From: Tissierellia bacterium
GTDB lineage: Bacteria > Bacillota_A > Clostridia > Tissierellales > Peptoniphilaceae
Direction of reading: 5' to 3'
Length of the DNA stretch: 10,474 nt
Assembly (NCBI GenBank): GCA_012728775.1
Contig: JAAYEN010000186.1
Location: 1 to 10,474 of the forward strand
Position numbers and translations under genes: made by a program. Of this stretch, positions 1-5,918 are shown piece after piece. The notes under the pieces were generated by a model that had not been told where the DNA came from, made no database searches, and was given only the letters and a program-made list of their open reading frames with translations. Position 1 is the stretch's first letter; each line of letters starts with the position of its first letter.

Positions 1-648
1 GTATTTTGCGAAAGTGAATCTGTCATCATTGACAATTTCATCAATTATTTTTTGGTCTACTTCTTCAGTAGTTTCTGTTATCAAAGTTACATTATCATCT
101 CTTTTAATAGTCCTCATAGTTTCAATATTATAATCATTCTCACTAAGAAGTCCTGAAACATAATGTATAATGCCCTTTTGTTCATTGTATTTTAAAATTA
201 ATGTAGGGAATTCGTCGGTATAAGTAATTGGGATTCCATCTATTTCCACAATTACAATATTTCCGCCACCTATGGATGAGCCTATTATTGCACTTTGATT
301 TCCATTTGGATATTTAAAAATGACCTTCACACTATTAGGATGTACTTTTCCTAAATCATGGCGAACAAAGGAATACTTCAACCCCTCTTTTTCTGCTATT
401 TCAAAAGAATTTCTAATTCTCTTATCATCTGTATCAAAACCCAACGCACCTGCCAAAAGTGCTTTATCTGTTCCATGGCCTTTATAAGTTTCTGCAAAAG
501 AACCATGGAGTTGGAATTCCACCTCATTAAAACCAGGATCTGAAATGTTCTTTGCCGTTCTAGCAATCCTACAAGCGCCAGCTGTATGGGAACTAGAAGG
601 TCCAATCATCACAGGTCCTATAATATCGAAGACTCTATAATCTTTCAT
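1..648 (-). CDS. sdaAB: L-serine dehydratase, iron-sulfur type, beta subunit (C-terminus cut by window edge)
   Basis: I read this frame by hand: 216 codons from ATG at 648 to the left edge with no stop, so the gene is partial by the last few residues only (family length about 220). The product is the beta subunit of the two-subunit oxygen-sensitive [4Fe-4S] L-serine ammonia-lyase, which converts serine to pyruvate and ammonia in the cytoplasm. The N-terminus carries the signature MIGPSSSHTAGA (residues 14-25), followed by HGSFAETYKGHGTDKALLAG and an IIGSSIGGGNI stretch. The C-terminal third (from about LILKYNEQKGI) looks like an ACT domain. The start is well supported: GGAGG at 657-661 lies 8 nt upstream, inside the end of the HutD-family gene, whose TAA abuts this ATG, so translation is probably coupled. 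The catalytic alpha subunit sdaAA is expected just beyond the left edge but cannot be seen. Confidence 0.93.
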   Translation of the reverse strand, partial: MKDYRVFDIIGPVMIGPSSSHTAGACRIARTAKNISDPGFNEVEFQLHGSFAETYKGHGTDKALLAGALGFDTDDKRIRNSFEIAEKEGLKYSFVRHDLGKVHPNSVKVIFKYPNGNQSAIIGSSIGGGNIVIVEIDGIPITYTDEFPTLILKYNEQKGIIHYVSGLLSENDYNIETMRTIKRDDNVTLITETTEEVDQKIIDEIVNDDRFTFAKY

Positions 649-1215
649 TTAGTCGACCTCCGCCTCTATTATTAATATTTTTGTTCTTCTTTTTTCTACT
701 GTTTCTAATATCATTTCTTCATCAAAAGCAACTATAGTATCGGAAGCTTCTAACTCTGTAGTTTTTCCATCTATAGTCATTAATATATTTCCTTCAGGAA
801 TAAATATTAAATTGTATCCACCAAAAATCTTTAGTTGAATCTTATCTTCAAAAGATTCGCTTCTCAGACTTCCAGTGAAACCTTTTTTAATTATTAAATT
901 AAAATCTGTAACAGCTGATTTCGAAGCAGTTACATGTTCGCCATCAAAAGAAAAAATCTCATATGGCTTAAGAACAAAGTCATTTCCTTGGTTTTCTAAA
1001 TATAAATCATTATCCAAAGAAGTAATATACCTATTATATCCAGTGAAGTCAGAGAAAATATTTTTACCATCTTCACAAGTAGCAGAAGACACCCTAAAGA
1101 TAAAATCTCTGTCTTGTAGGGTGCTTCCTTTTGGATATATTAAAATTTCTGTGGTCGTTCCACCACTCCAATTAGTTATTTTGTAATCTGATTTTTTTAG
1201 TATTTTAGTATCCAT
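649..1215 (-). CDS. HutD/Ves-family cupin-like protein
   Basis: A 188-residue HutD/Ves family protein (bicupin-like fold). Counted from the upstream ATG, the family signatures are NWSGGTTTEILIYP (17-30), RVSSATCEDG followed by FSDFTGYNRYI (43-66), FDGEHVTAS (92-100) and DFNLI (106-110). The length is typical. HutD in Pseudomonas is associated with histidine utilisation and E. coli Ves is a cold-induced relative; no enzymatic activity is established, so the role here is open. Two ATGs compete: 1221 sits directly against the GGGAG at 1222-1226 with no spacer, whereas 1215 has a 6-nt spacer, so I prefer 1215 (product starts MDTKILKK). It lies 38 bp behind the SLH gene without a visible terminator, and its stop abuts the sdaAB start. 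Context therefore suggests a link to serine rather than histidine breakdown; no hut gene is visible in the window. Confidence 0.85.
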   Translation of the reverse strand: MDTKILKKSDYKITNWSGGTTTEILIYPKGSTLQDRDFIFRVSSATCEDGKNIFSDFTGYNRYITSLDNDLYLENQGNDFVLKPYEIFSFDGEHVTASKSAVTDFNLIIKKGFTGSLRSESFEDKIQLKIFGGYNLIFIPEGNILMTIDGKTTELEASDTIVAFDEEMILETVEKRRTKILIIEAEVD

Positions 1216-1259
1216 TTTCATCTCCCATTTGATTTTTTACCCTATCTACTTAGTAATAA

Positions 1260-2966
1260 TCATGGATGAGATCTATATTTTTCTATACCTCTATCGATTA
1301 CATATTCGTGTCTAGTAGTAGCTTCAATTATCTGATAATAAGCCCAATGAGTTTTTACATCTGAAAAGTTAGTGATATTATATCTATCTATATACTCCTT
1401 GTCAGGAATTCTATTGAGAGCTCTATTGATTATAGTAGCTGCTTCTGCCCTTGTTACGGCAAGAGTATGTCCAAAGGTTTTATCAGGATAACCTTCCATA
1501 AATCCAGCAGTAGCCACCTTCATAATATCGTCTGCTGCCCAATGATTATAATTTAAATCTTTAAATTGAATCAGTTCTGATTCAGTTAGCTTATACTGCC
1601 TAGAAATAATAGTTGCAAATTCTGCCCTTGTAATTTTATTTGTAGGTATGAACTTCCCGTCGTCATATCCTTTCATAATACCTAATTCTTCCAAATGAGC
1701 AATATATTTCGTGTACCATTTTCCATTAGGAACATCTGGAAATCTAGAATTCTTTTCAGCTACTTCTCCCCCTGCTATAATTCTGGATAAAATAGCGGCA
1801 GTTTCTGCTCTAGTTATGGAATTCTTAGGCAAAAAGTTTCCTTCTGGATAGCCATTCATAAACGGGTCGTGGACTAAAATCTGTGGATCCACAGACCTTG
1901 TAGCGAAATATAGTCGTCTAAATAATTCAAAAGTATCTTGTCTAGTTTCTTCTATTCCCAAAGTTATAGACATTGTAGAAGAATATTCCTCAAATTCTTT
2001 TAAGTATCTATTTACTATATCTTCATAACCTAACTTCTTTAAAGACTCTATAGCCAATTGCAAATCTTCTGAAGTAATAGTAGTCTCGTCTACATATTTC
2101 AAGCTTGAGGATTGTCCTCTAGCACCTGCTGAATTAATGGCAGTTACAACTATTTCCTGATTTGTACCACTAGGAAGAGTTATTTTAAATCTTCCACTTC
2201 CATCTACTGGAATAGTTTCCACTCTTTCCCCAATTTTAGCTTCGATTGTGTTTCCAATATTAGTCACACCTTCTATGCTGTCCATAAAATAAGAATAAAC
2301 ACTTCCTGATTTAAAAGTTAATGTAGTATTCTCAGCTGGAGTCTGAGGACTCGGAGCAGTTGTAGGCTTCGGTTCTTCAACTGGTTTTGGTTGTTCCACT
2401 GGCTTCGGTTGTTCCACTGGCTTTGGTTGTTCTACTGGCTTAGGTTGTTCAATTTTTTTTGAAGAAACAGTCGCAGTAGAATCTTGAGATGTCTGATAAT
2501 AGTGAGTTTTCAATTCATTAGTCTGGAAGGAAACAGTAAATGTATTATTTAATTTTTCCCCATCTTTTTTTACTGTATTTACTTCAGCTACAACATCTAT
2601 AGAAAATTCACTTCTCCCATTTAGGGCTTTTATATCAGTAAGTCTTAATGTCACAAATCCATAACGACCTTCATTATTAGGTGTTGCTATAGTTTCCAAA
2701 GATCCTGTTTTCGGTTGAACTCCCACTAAGTTCACAGATTTAAAATCTAATCCTTCCGAAAGTCTAAGAGTCACAAATAAATTACTAAATTGGTCGAGAG
2801 GTTTTGTGAAGTCTACATTGAGTTTATAAGTTACATCTTCACCTTTCACTAAGCTCGTCACTTTTGGTTCTTCTAATGTGACGTCTATACCGTCTTGTGC
2901 ATAAACTGGAGTTCCTATTGAAAGGATAAAGCACAAGACAAACAAAAATATTATTTTCTTCTTCAT
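1260..2966 (-). CDS. Secreted S-layer homology (SLH) domain surface protein
   Basis: A 568-residue exported wall-associated protein. A signal peptide is clear: KKK, a hydrophobic core (residues 5-18) and likely cleavage after VYA at residue 23. Residues about 24-165 form a beta-rich region resembling bacterial Ig-like or cohesin-like modules. Residues 173-202 are a proline-rich spacer of EQPKPV repeats. Residues about 213-292 look like a second beta domain, and about 297-360 is helical. The C-terminus has SLH modules with the ITRAE/VTRAE signature at about 384-388, 445-449 and 504-508, each after GYP/GYDDGKF-type turns. A fourth incomplete motif (NFSDVKTHWAYYQIIEAT, 533-550) follows. SLH domains usually bind pyruvylated secondary wall polymer. 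The start has AGGAGGG at 2970-2976. The gene is divergent from copZ and may be cotranscribed with the HutD-family gene. The substrate or partner of the N-terminal part is unknown. Confidence 0.9.
   Translation of the reverse strand: MKKKIIFLFVLCFILSIGTPVYAQDGIDVTLEEPKVTSLVKGEDVTYKLNVDFTKPLDQFSNLFVTLRLSEGLDFKSVNLVGVQPKTGSLETIATPNNEGRYGFVTLRLTDIKALNGRSEFSIDVVAEVNTVKKDGEKLNNTFTVSFQTNELKTHYYQTSQDSTATVSSKKIEQPKPVEQPKPVEQPKPVEQPKPVEEPKPTTAPSPQTPAENTTLTFKSGSVYSYFMDSIEGVTNIGNTIEAKIGERVETIPVDGSGRFKITLPSGTNQEIVVTAINSAGARGQSSSLKYVDETTITSEDLQLAIESLKKLGYEDIVNRYLKEFEEYSSTMSITLGIEETRQDTFELFRRLYFATRSVDPQILVHDPFMNGYPEGNFLPKNSITRAETAAILSRIIAGGEVAEKNSRFPDVPNGKWYTKYIAHLEELGIMKGYDDGKFIPTNKITRAEFATIISRQYKLTESELIQFKDLNYNHWAADDIMKVATAGFMEGYPDKTFGHTLAVTRAEAATIINRALNRIPDKEYIDRYNITNFSDVKTHWAYYQIIEATTRHEYVIDRGIEKYRSHP
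2361..2450 (-). repeat. 18-bp in-frame tandem repeat encoding EQPKPV
   Basis: Inside the SLH gene, residues 173-202 consist of four perfect EQPKPV hexapeptides and a fifth diverged copy (EEPKPT). The DNA copies differ at third positions, so the array is not freshly duplicated. It probably forms a rigid, extended wall-spanning linker, comparable to proline-rich wall spacers in other Gram-positive surface proteins. Copy number could vary between strains without breaking the frame. Confidence 0.9.
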
Positions 2967-2969
2967 AGT

Positions 2970-2990
2970 CCCTCCTCTATTCCTATTATA
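2970..2990 (-). promoter_or_regulatory. Probable -10 element and strong RBS of the SLH gene
   Basis: On the minus strand a perfect TATAAT lies at 2990-2985 and AGGAGGG at 2976-2970, 3 nt before the ATG. The -35 region expected near 3008-3013 reads ACCCAA, a poor match to TTGACA. The promoter is therefore supported mainly by its -10 and may depend on an activator or another start. Confidence 0.4.
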
Positions 2991-3003
2991 ATATAAATTT
3001 ACA

Positions 3004-3062
3004 ATTTTTGGGTAAAATTAACATATGTTATTAAAATGTAACAAAAAAAAGATTTTTGGGTA
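3004..3062 (+). repeat. Direct repeat ATTTTTGGGTA in the SLH/copZ divergent region
   Basis: The 11-mer ATTTTTGGGTA occurs at 3004-3014 and again at 3052-3062, 48 bp apart, within a 127-bp intergenic region. The spacing is close to, but not exactly, a whole number of helical turns. It could be a paired protein-binding site, or chance in AT-rich sequence. Confidence 0.45.
3019..3030. promoter_or_regulatory. Perfect 12-bp palindrome TAACATATGTTA, operator candidate
   Basis: The palindrome lies between a weak TTGGGT (3008-3013) and TAAAAT (3032-3037), a possible vegetative promoter for copZ with an 18-bp spacer. Its core ACATATGT fits the ACAnnTGT centre of the Firmicutes cop box (TACAnnTGTA, bound by CopY). 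A second ACAnnTGT (ACAAATGT, 3074-3081) lies against the copZ RBS. Both lack the full flanking bases of the consensus, so regulator identity is inference. Confidence 0.35.
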
Positions 3063-3065
3063 CAA
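3037..3065 (+). promoter_or_regulatory. ECF-type promoter candidate for copZ
   Basis: TGTAAC (3037-3042) is followed after exactly 16 nt by GGTACAA (3059-3065), with an A-run and a T-run in the spacer. This matches the general design of ECF sigma promoters: an AAC-containing -35, a 16-nt spacer and a short GT-containing -10. Its geometry parallels the element before the sigma gene at 3341-3369. This is inference from two sites only. Confidence 0.25.
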
Positions 3066-3093
3066 ATTAAATAACAAATGTAGGAGGGTTAAT

Positions 3094-3303
3094 ATGGAAA
3101 AAATTATTCACATAGAAGGCATGTCTTGTGGACATTGTAAAGCTGCCGTAGAAAAAGCTTTAGGTGCCCTTACGGAAGTAAAAGAAGTAAATGTAAGTTT
3201 AGAAGAAAAGACTGCTACCTTAGAATTGTTTGAAGAAGTTTCAGATGATACTCTAACAGCTACAGTGGAAGGTGCAGGATACGTAGTAAACTCCATAGAA
3301 TAA
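3094..3303 (+). CDS. copZ: CopZ-like heavy-metal-associated (HMA) domain protein
   Basis: A 69-residue single HMA domain with a ferredoxin-like beta-alpha-beta-beta-alpha-beta fold. The motif GMSCGHC (GMxCxxC) near residues 9-15 supplies the two metal-binding cysteines, and the rest (KAAVEKAL, VNVSLEEKTA, GAGYVV) follows the family closely. Such proteins are cytosolic Cu(I) chaperones handing metal to a P-type ATPase or a repressor; related single domains can serve other soft metals. I chose the start at 3094 because AGGAGGG (3082-3088) lies 5-6 nt upstream and the HMA fold begins immediately. An in-frame ATG at 3025 would add 23 residues with no domain content and no RBS. No copA or metal regulator gene is adjacent, so it is a stand-alone unit closed by its own terminator. 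Confidence 0.88.
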   Translation: MEKIIHIEGMSCGHCKAAVEKALGALTEVKEVNVSLEEKTATLELFEEVSDDTLTATVEGAGYVVNSIE

Positions 3304-3310
3304 AATAATT

Positions 3311-3341
3311 AATCTCTCGGTTAATAATCGGGAGATTTTTT
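3311..3341 (+). terminator. Intrinsic terminator after copZ
   Basis: A 9-bp stem (AATCTCTCG at 3311-3319 with CGGGAGATT at 3329-3337, one G-U pair) and a 9-nt loop are followed by a T6 run (3336-3341), 8 nt after the copZ stop. This separates copZ from the sigma operon. Confidence 0.85.
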
Positions 3342-3369
3342 GTAAGATTTTTTAGCTCTAATAGTCTAA
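3341..3369 (+). promoter_or_regulatory. Candidate autoregulatory ECF promoter of the sigma/anti-sigma operon
   Basis: TGTAAG (3341-3346), a 16-nt T-rich spacer and AGTCTAA (3363-3369) stand about 14 nt ahead of the GGAGGTGA ribosome binding site. The layout resembles ECF promoters and the candidate upstream of copZ, but this -35 ends in AAG rather than AAC. No good TTGACA/TATAAT pair is visible in the 53 bp between the copZ terminator and the gene. Confidence 0.3.
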
Positions 3370-3394
3370 TATATAGATAGACGGAGGTGAGCTG

Positions 3395-3889
3395 GTGATA
3401 GAATTTGAAAAAATATATTCGATTTACTTTAATGAAGTGTATTATTTTTTATTGCAACTTTCTAGAAATGAGCATATAGCAGAAGAAATAGCCAGTGAAA
3501 CTTTTTTTAAAGCTCTAAAAAATCTTAAGGATTATAAAGGAGAATCTAGCATAAGAACCTATCTATTTCAAATAGCTAAACACACATATTTTTCTTACTA
3601 TAAAAAAGCCAAAAGAGAAATAACTGTGGAAGATATCACTATATTTGATGAAAAGATGGACAGTTTAGAAAAAGACTTAATTGATAAAGAAAGAAATTTA
3701 AGTGTAGCTGAAGCAGTAAATAAGTTAAAGGAGCCTTATAGAACTATTGTAACCTTGCGAATATGGGAAGAACTAAGTTTTAAAGAAATTGCAAGGATAT
3801 ACGATAAAAATGACAACTGGGCTTGCGTTACCTTTCATCGAGCTAAAAAAATGTTAAAGGAGATGTTGGAGGAAGATTATGGAAAATAA
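3395..3889 (+). CDS. ECF-type RNA polymerase sigma factor
   Basis: A 164-residue group 4 (ECF) sigma-70 factor with only regions 2 and 4. Region 2 covers about residues 4-72 (YFNEVYYFLL, AEEIASETFFKALKNL, SSIRTYLFQIAKHTYFSYYKK), including the -10 recognition helix. Region 4 covers about 104-157 (LKEPYRTIVTLRIWEELSFKEIARI, then the recognition helix ending VTFHRAKKMLK). The start is GTG at 3395, set by GGAGGTGA (3383-3390) 4 nt upstream; no ATG is suitably placed. The 3' end overlaps the next gene by 11 nt, the usual arrangement for a sigma factor with its membrane anti-sigma factor, so the pair probably responds to an envelope signal. The tail YDKNDNWACVTFHRAKKML resembles the clostridial branch paired with zf-HC2 anti-sigmas. 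The regulon cannot be deduced beyond the promoter candidates listed. Confidence 0.92.
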   Translation: MIEFEKIYSIYFNEVYYFLLQLSRNEHIAEEIASETFFKALKNLKDYKGESSIRTYLFQIAKHTYFSYYKKAKREITVEDITIFDEKMDSLEKDLIDKERNLSVAEAVNKLKEPYRTIVTLRIWEELSFKEIARIYDKNDNWACVTFHRAKKMLKEMLEEDYGK

Positions 3890-4745
3890 ATGCAAAATTA
3901 TAAAGGACCTACTTCCCCTCTATGTAGAGGACATGTTATCAGAAGAATCTAAAAAGTTCATTATAGATAATATTGAAGATTGTCCAGAATGTAAAATTGA
4001 GTTGGAAGAATTAAAATTAAATATAGAAGAGGAAAAATACCTAGACTCTAAACCTTTGGAATTTTTGGATAAGGAAATTAAAAAGGATAAAAGAATTAAT
4101 TTATTTGCCCTAGGATTTGGATTACTAAGCTTATTTATTATATTTTTATCTTATATAAGCTCGCCTATCTATTTTCCTTATTCAGAAGACTTGATAAACT
4201 TAACTTCTACAGAAGAAAAACATATAATTGAATTTTCTGAAGAAGTAACAGGATATAATATCCAAGATATAAGTTCTCTTGATAGTGAAAAAAATGAAGT
4301 GTGGATTGAAGCATGGAAAACCCCATTAGATTCCCTTTTACCACCTAGAAAAAGTTTAACTTTAGTGATAGATAAACCAGCTGTACTTTTATATTCATCA
4401 AATAATGGCGAAGTAGCAACTCAGCTTCAAGAAGGTAGAGGAGGCAAAGATTTTAATGGAATGATGCTTCCTAGACTAGCCCAAAATTATTATTTAATGC
4501 TATCAATTATACTAAGTGGAGTAATTGGAATAATACTTTATGTAGTCAAACCAAAACCATTAGCACCTTACAATTTCTTCACTATACCTTTTAGTTATAT
4601 GTTAGCCCATATTGGAATTTTTTTACCTAGGGGAGTTAATTATACCTATGATTTAACAAGAGATTTTATTTATATAGTCCTTCTCACCATAGCAATTAAT
4701 ATTTTTCTCCAGTTAATATTAAAAATTAGAAAACGAAAAATATAA
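3879..4745 (+). CDS. Membrane-bound anti-sigma factor, zf-HC2-like
   Basis: A 288-residue protein. The N-terminal cytosolic part (1-70) matches the zf-HC2 anti-sigma domain: CKIIKDLLPLYVEDMLSEES, then DNIEDCPEC. Cysteines C5, C35 and C38 are present, but the histidine expected in HxxxCxxC is Asn31, so the classic zinc site is incomplete. Transmembrane segments are predicted at about 74-95, 205-223, 233-250 and 263-281. The stretch between the first two (about 96-204) should be extracytoplasmic and is a plausible sensor region, but I recognise no domain in it. The C-terminus KIRKRKI is basic and cytosolic. The start overlaps the sigma gene by 11 nt, with GGAGGAAG just upstream. It probably holds the sigma factor at the membrane until a signal arrives; the signal is unknown. 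Confidence 0.85.
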   Translation: MENKCKIIKDLLPLYVEDMLSEESKKFIIDNIEDCPECKIELEELKLNIEEEKYLDSKPLEFLDKEIKKDKRINLFALGFGLLSLFIIFLSYISSPIYFPYSEDLINLTSTEEKHIIEFSEEVTGYNIQDISSLDSEKNEVWIEAWKTPLDSLLPPRKSLTLVIDKPAVLLYSSNNGEVATQLQEGRGGKDFNGMMLPRLAQNYYLMLSIILSGVIGIILYVVKPKPLAPYNFFTIPFSYMLAHIGIFLPRGVNYTYDLTRDFIYIVLLTIAINIFLQLILKIRKRKI

Positions 4746-4783
4746 AAAGCATCCCTCAAGCGCATACGAGGGATGCTATTTTT
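4744..4783. terminator. Bidirectional terminator between convergent operons
   Basis: A perfect 10-bp stem (AGCATCCCTC at 4748-4757, GAGGGATGCT at 4768-4777) with a 10-nt loop is flanked by A5 on the left and T5 on the right. It can stop transcription from the anti-sigma gene (plus) and from the M20 gene (minus), whose stop codon TAA occupies 4782-4784. Confidence 0.92.
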
Positions 4784-5891
4784 AATCTCTTACTATTAAA
4801 TTAAACACATCTACTCCAGTTTCGATTAACTCATCTAAAAATTCATAATCTTCAGAGTGAATAGATGGATGATCTTCTCCACTTCCTACGAAGAAAAAAA
4901 GTGACGGAGCACACTCACTATACCAACCGAAATCTTCAGAACCCCTTAATGCTTCATCCATTATCTCTAATTCAAATTCGCTTTTATTTAAAGTTTCTAT
5001 AAATTTATCCACCAGCTCTTCATCGTTGGATGTAACTGGAAATACGTCTTGAAATTCTATAGAGTACTCCATTTCATATTTTTCACATCTAGTTTTAACA
5101 TATTCTTCCAGACTCTCTTCTAGTAATTTTAAATCTTCTTTAATAGCCGAACGAATAGTAAAACTAATTTCACCAAAGGAAGGGCTAACTCCAAAAGTTT
5201 TATTTCCCACATTCACATTTATTACAGTTGCAAATGTAGAATCTTCTAAATTCGCCAATTCATAATATTTATGTCCATATTGCTTGGAAAGTGGTTTTAC
5301 ATGCTCTATCAATTCGCCAATTAAATAAGCAGGATTAGAGCCTAATTCTGGCTGAGATGCGTGGGATTGAATTCCTGTGAGCTTGATGGTCATTCCCTTA
5401 GAAGCAAACATCATGGTTCCCTTTTTAGTATATATTGTGTTAGCTTTATATCCAGGCATATTGTGAAGTCCATATATACGTTGGATTTTCATTTCATTGA
5501 AAACTTCTCTACATTCTAAAGCACCAGAGCCATCTTCTTCTCCAAATTGAAATAATAGCACAATATTTTTTCCAAGTTTTTCACCTTCAAGGGTTAAAGC
5601 AAATCCACAAAGGGTAGCAGAGTGACCGTCATGTCCACAGCCATGGAAAGGACATCCCGTAGAATCTAAAATAGCATCGAAGTCTGCCCTAAATGCAATG
5701 GTCTCCAAATCTTCACCTTCATAGTGAAGAGCATAAAACCATTTTCCCCTGTCGAATAATTCTAAAGTAGTATTCTCAGAAAGAAAATCCATTAAAATCT
5801 TTTTGGTAATAACTTCTTCTCCTGAAATTTCAGGATATTTATGCAATTCTTGTCTAAGGTTAATGGTTTTTTTTAAAGAATTTATATCCAT
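4782..5891 (-). CDS. M20 family (M20D-like) metallo-amidohydrolase / peptidase
   Basis: A 369-residue cytosolic zinc amidohydrolase of the M20D group, which hydrolyses N-acyl amino acids or small amides. Visible motifs in order: LRQELHKYPE (12-21), AFRADFDA (66-73), GCGHDGHSA with C85 and H87, FQFGEED with the catalytic or ligand glutamates E118/E119, GLHNMPG with H143, a dimerisation-domain core GMTIKLTGIQSHASQPELG (166-184), RGSEDFGW (316-323) and HPSIHSEDYEF with H345. All usual metal ligands appear present. The RAD motif reads RADFDA rather than the common RADMDAL. The gene is last in the cysS operon, 27 bp after the NYN gene, and ends at a bidirectional terminator. Its ribosome binding site is a run of nine Gs, 5 nt before the ATG. 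The substrate (aminoacyl, N-acetyl-diaminopimelate or other) cannot be decided from sequence alone. Confidence 0.88.
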   Translation of the reverse strand: MDINSLKKTINLRQELHKYPEISGEEVITKKILMDFLSENTTLELFDRGKWFYALHYEGEDLETIAFRADFDAILDSTGCPFHGCGHDGHSATLCGFALTLEGEKLGKNIVLLFQFGEEDGSGALECREVFNEMKIQRIYGLHNMPGYKANTIYTKKGTMMFASKGMTIKLTGIQSHASQPELGSNPAYLIGELIEHVKPLSKQYGHKYYELANLEDSTFATVINVNVGNKTFGVSPSFGEISFTIRSAIKEDLKLLEESLEEYVKTRCEKYEMEYSIEFQDVFPVTSNDEELVDKFIETLNKSEFELEIMDEALRGSEDFGWYSECAPSLFFFVGSGEDHPSIHSEDYEFLDELIETGVDVFNLIVRD

Positions 5892-5896
5892 ACTAT

Positions 5897-5905
5897 CCCC
5901 CCCCC
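5897..5905 (-). promoter_or_regulatory. G9 homopolymer acting as Shine-Dalgarno of the M20 gene
   Basis: The minus strand reads GGGGGGGGG, then ATAGT, then ATG. It is the only G or C run of this length in the window and the only visible RBS for the gene. Tracts of this kind are prone to slipped-strand length changes, so the leader could be length-variable. Confidence 0.7.
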
Positions 5906-5918
5906 ATTAAATTTGAGT

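Noticed and set aside
358..543. Plus-strand open frame of 61 residues
   Set aside because: It lies antisense inside the clearly conserved sdaAB coding sequence and resembles no known protein.
396..605. Minus-strand open frame of 69 residues
   Set aside because: It is an alternative frame within sdaAB; the conserved SSSHTAG motif lies in the other frame.
875..1186. Plus-strand open frame of 103 residues
   Set aside because: It is the antisense shadow of the HutD-family gene, with no ribosome binding site and no recognisable domain.
1222..1259. Possible terminator between the SLH gene and the HutD-family gene
   Set aside because: An A-rich stretch is present but no stem of useful length could be folded, so cotranscription remains likely.
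3025..3093. N-terminal extension of copZ from the in-frame ATG at 3025
   Set aside because: It adds 23 residues with no domain match, lacks a ribosome binding site, and would contain the proposed promoter elements; ATG 3094 has AGGAGGG in ideal position.
3108..3296. Minus-strand open frame of 62 residues
   Set aside because: It mirrors the copZ coding region; the HMA motif and ribosome binding site support the plus strand.
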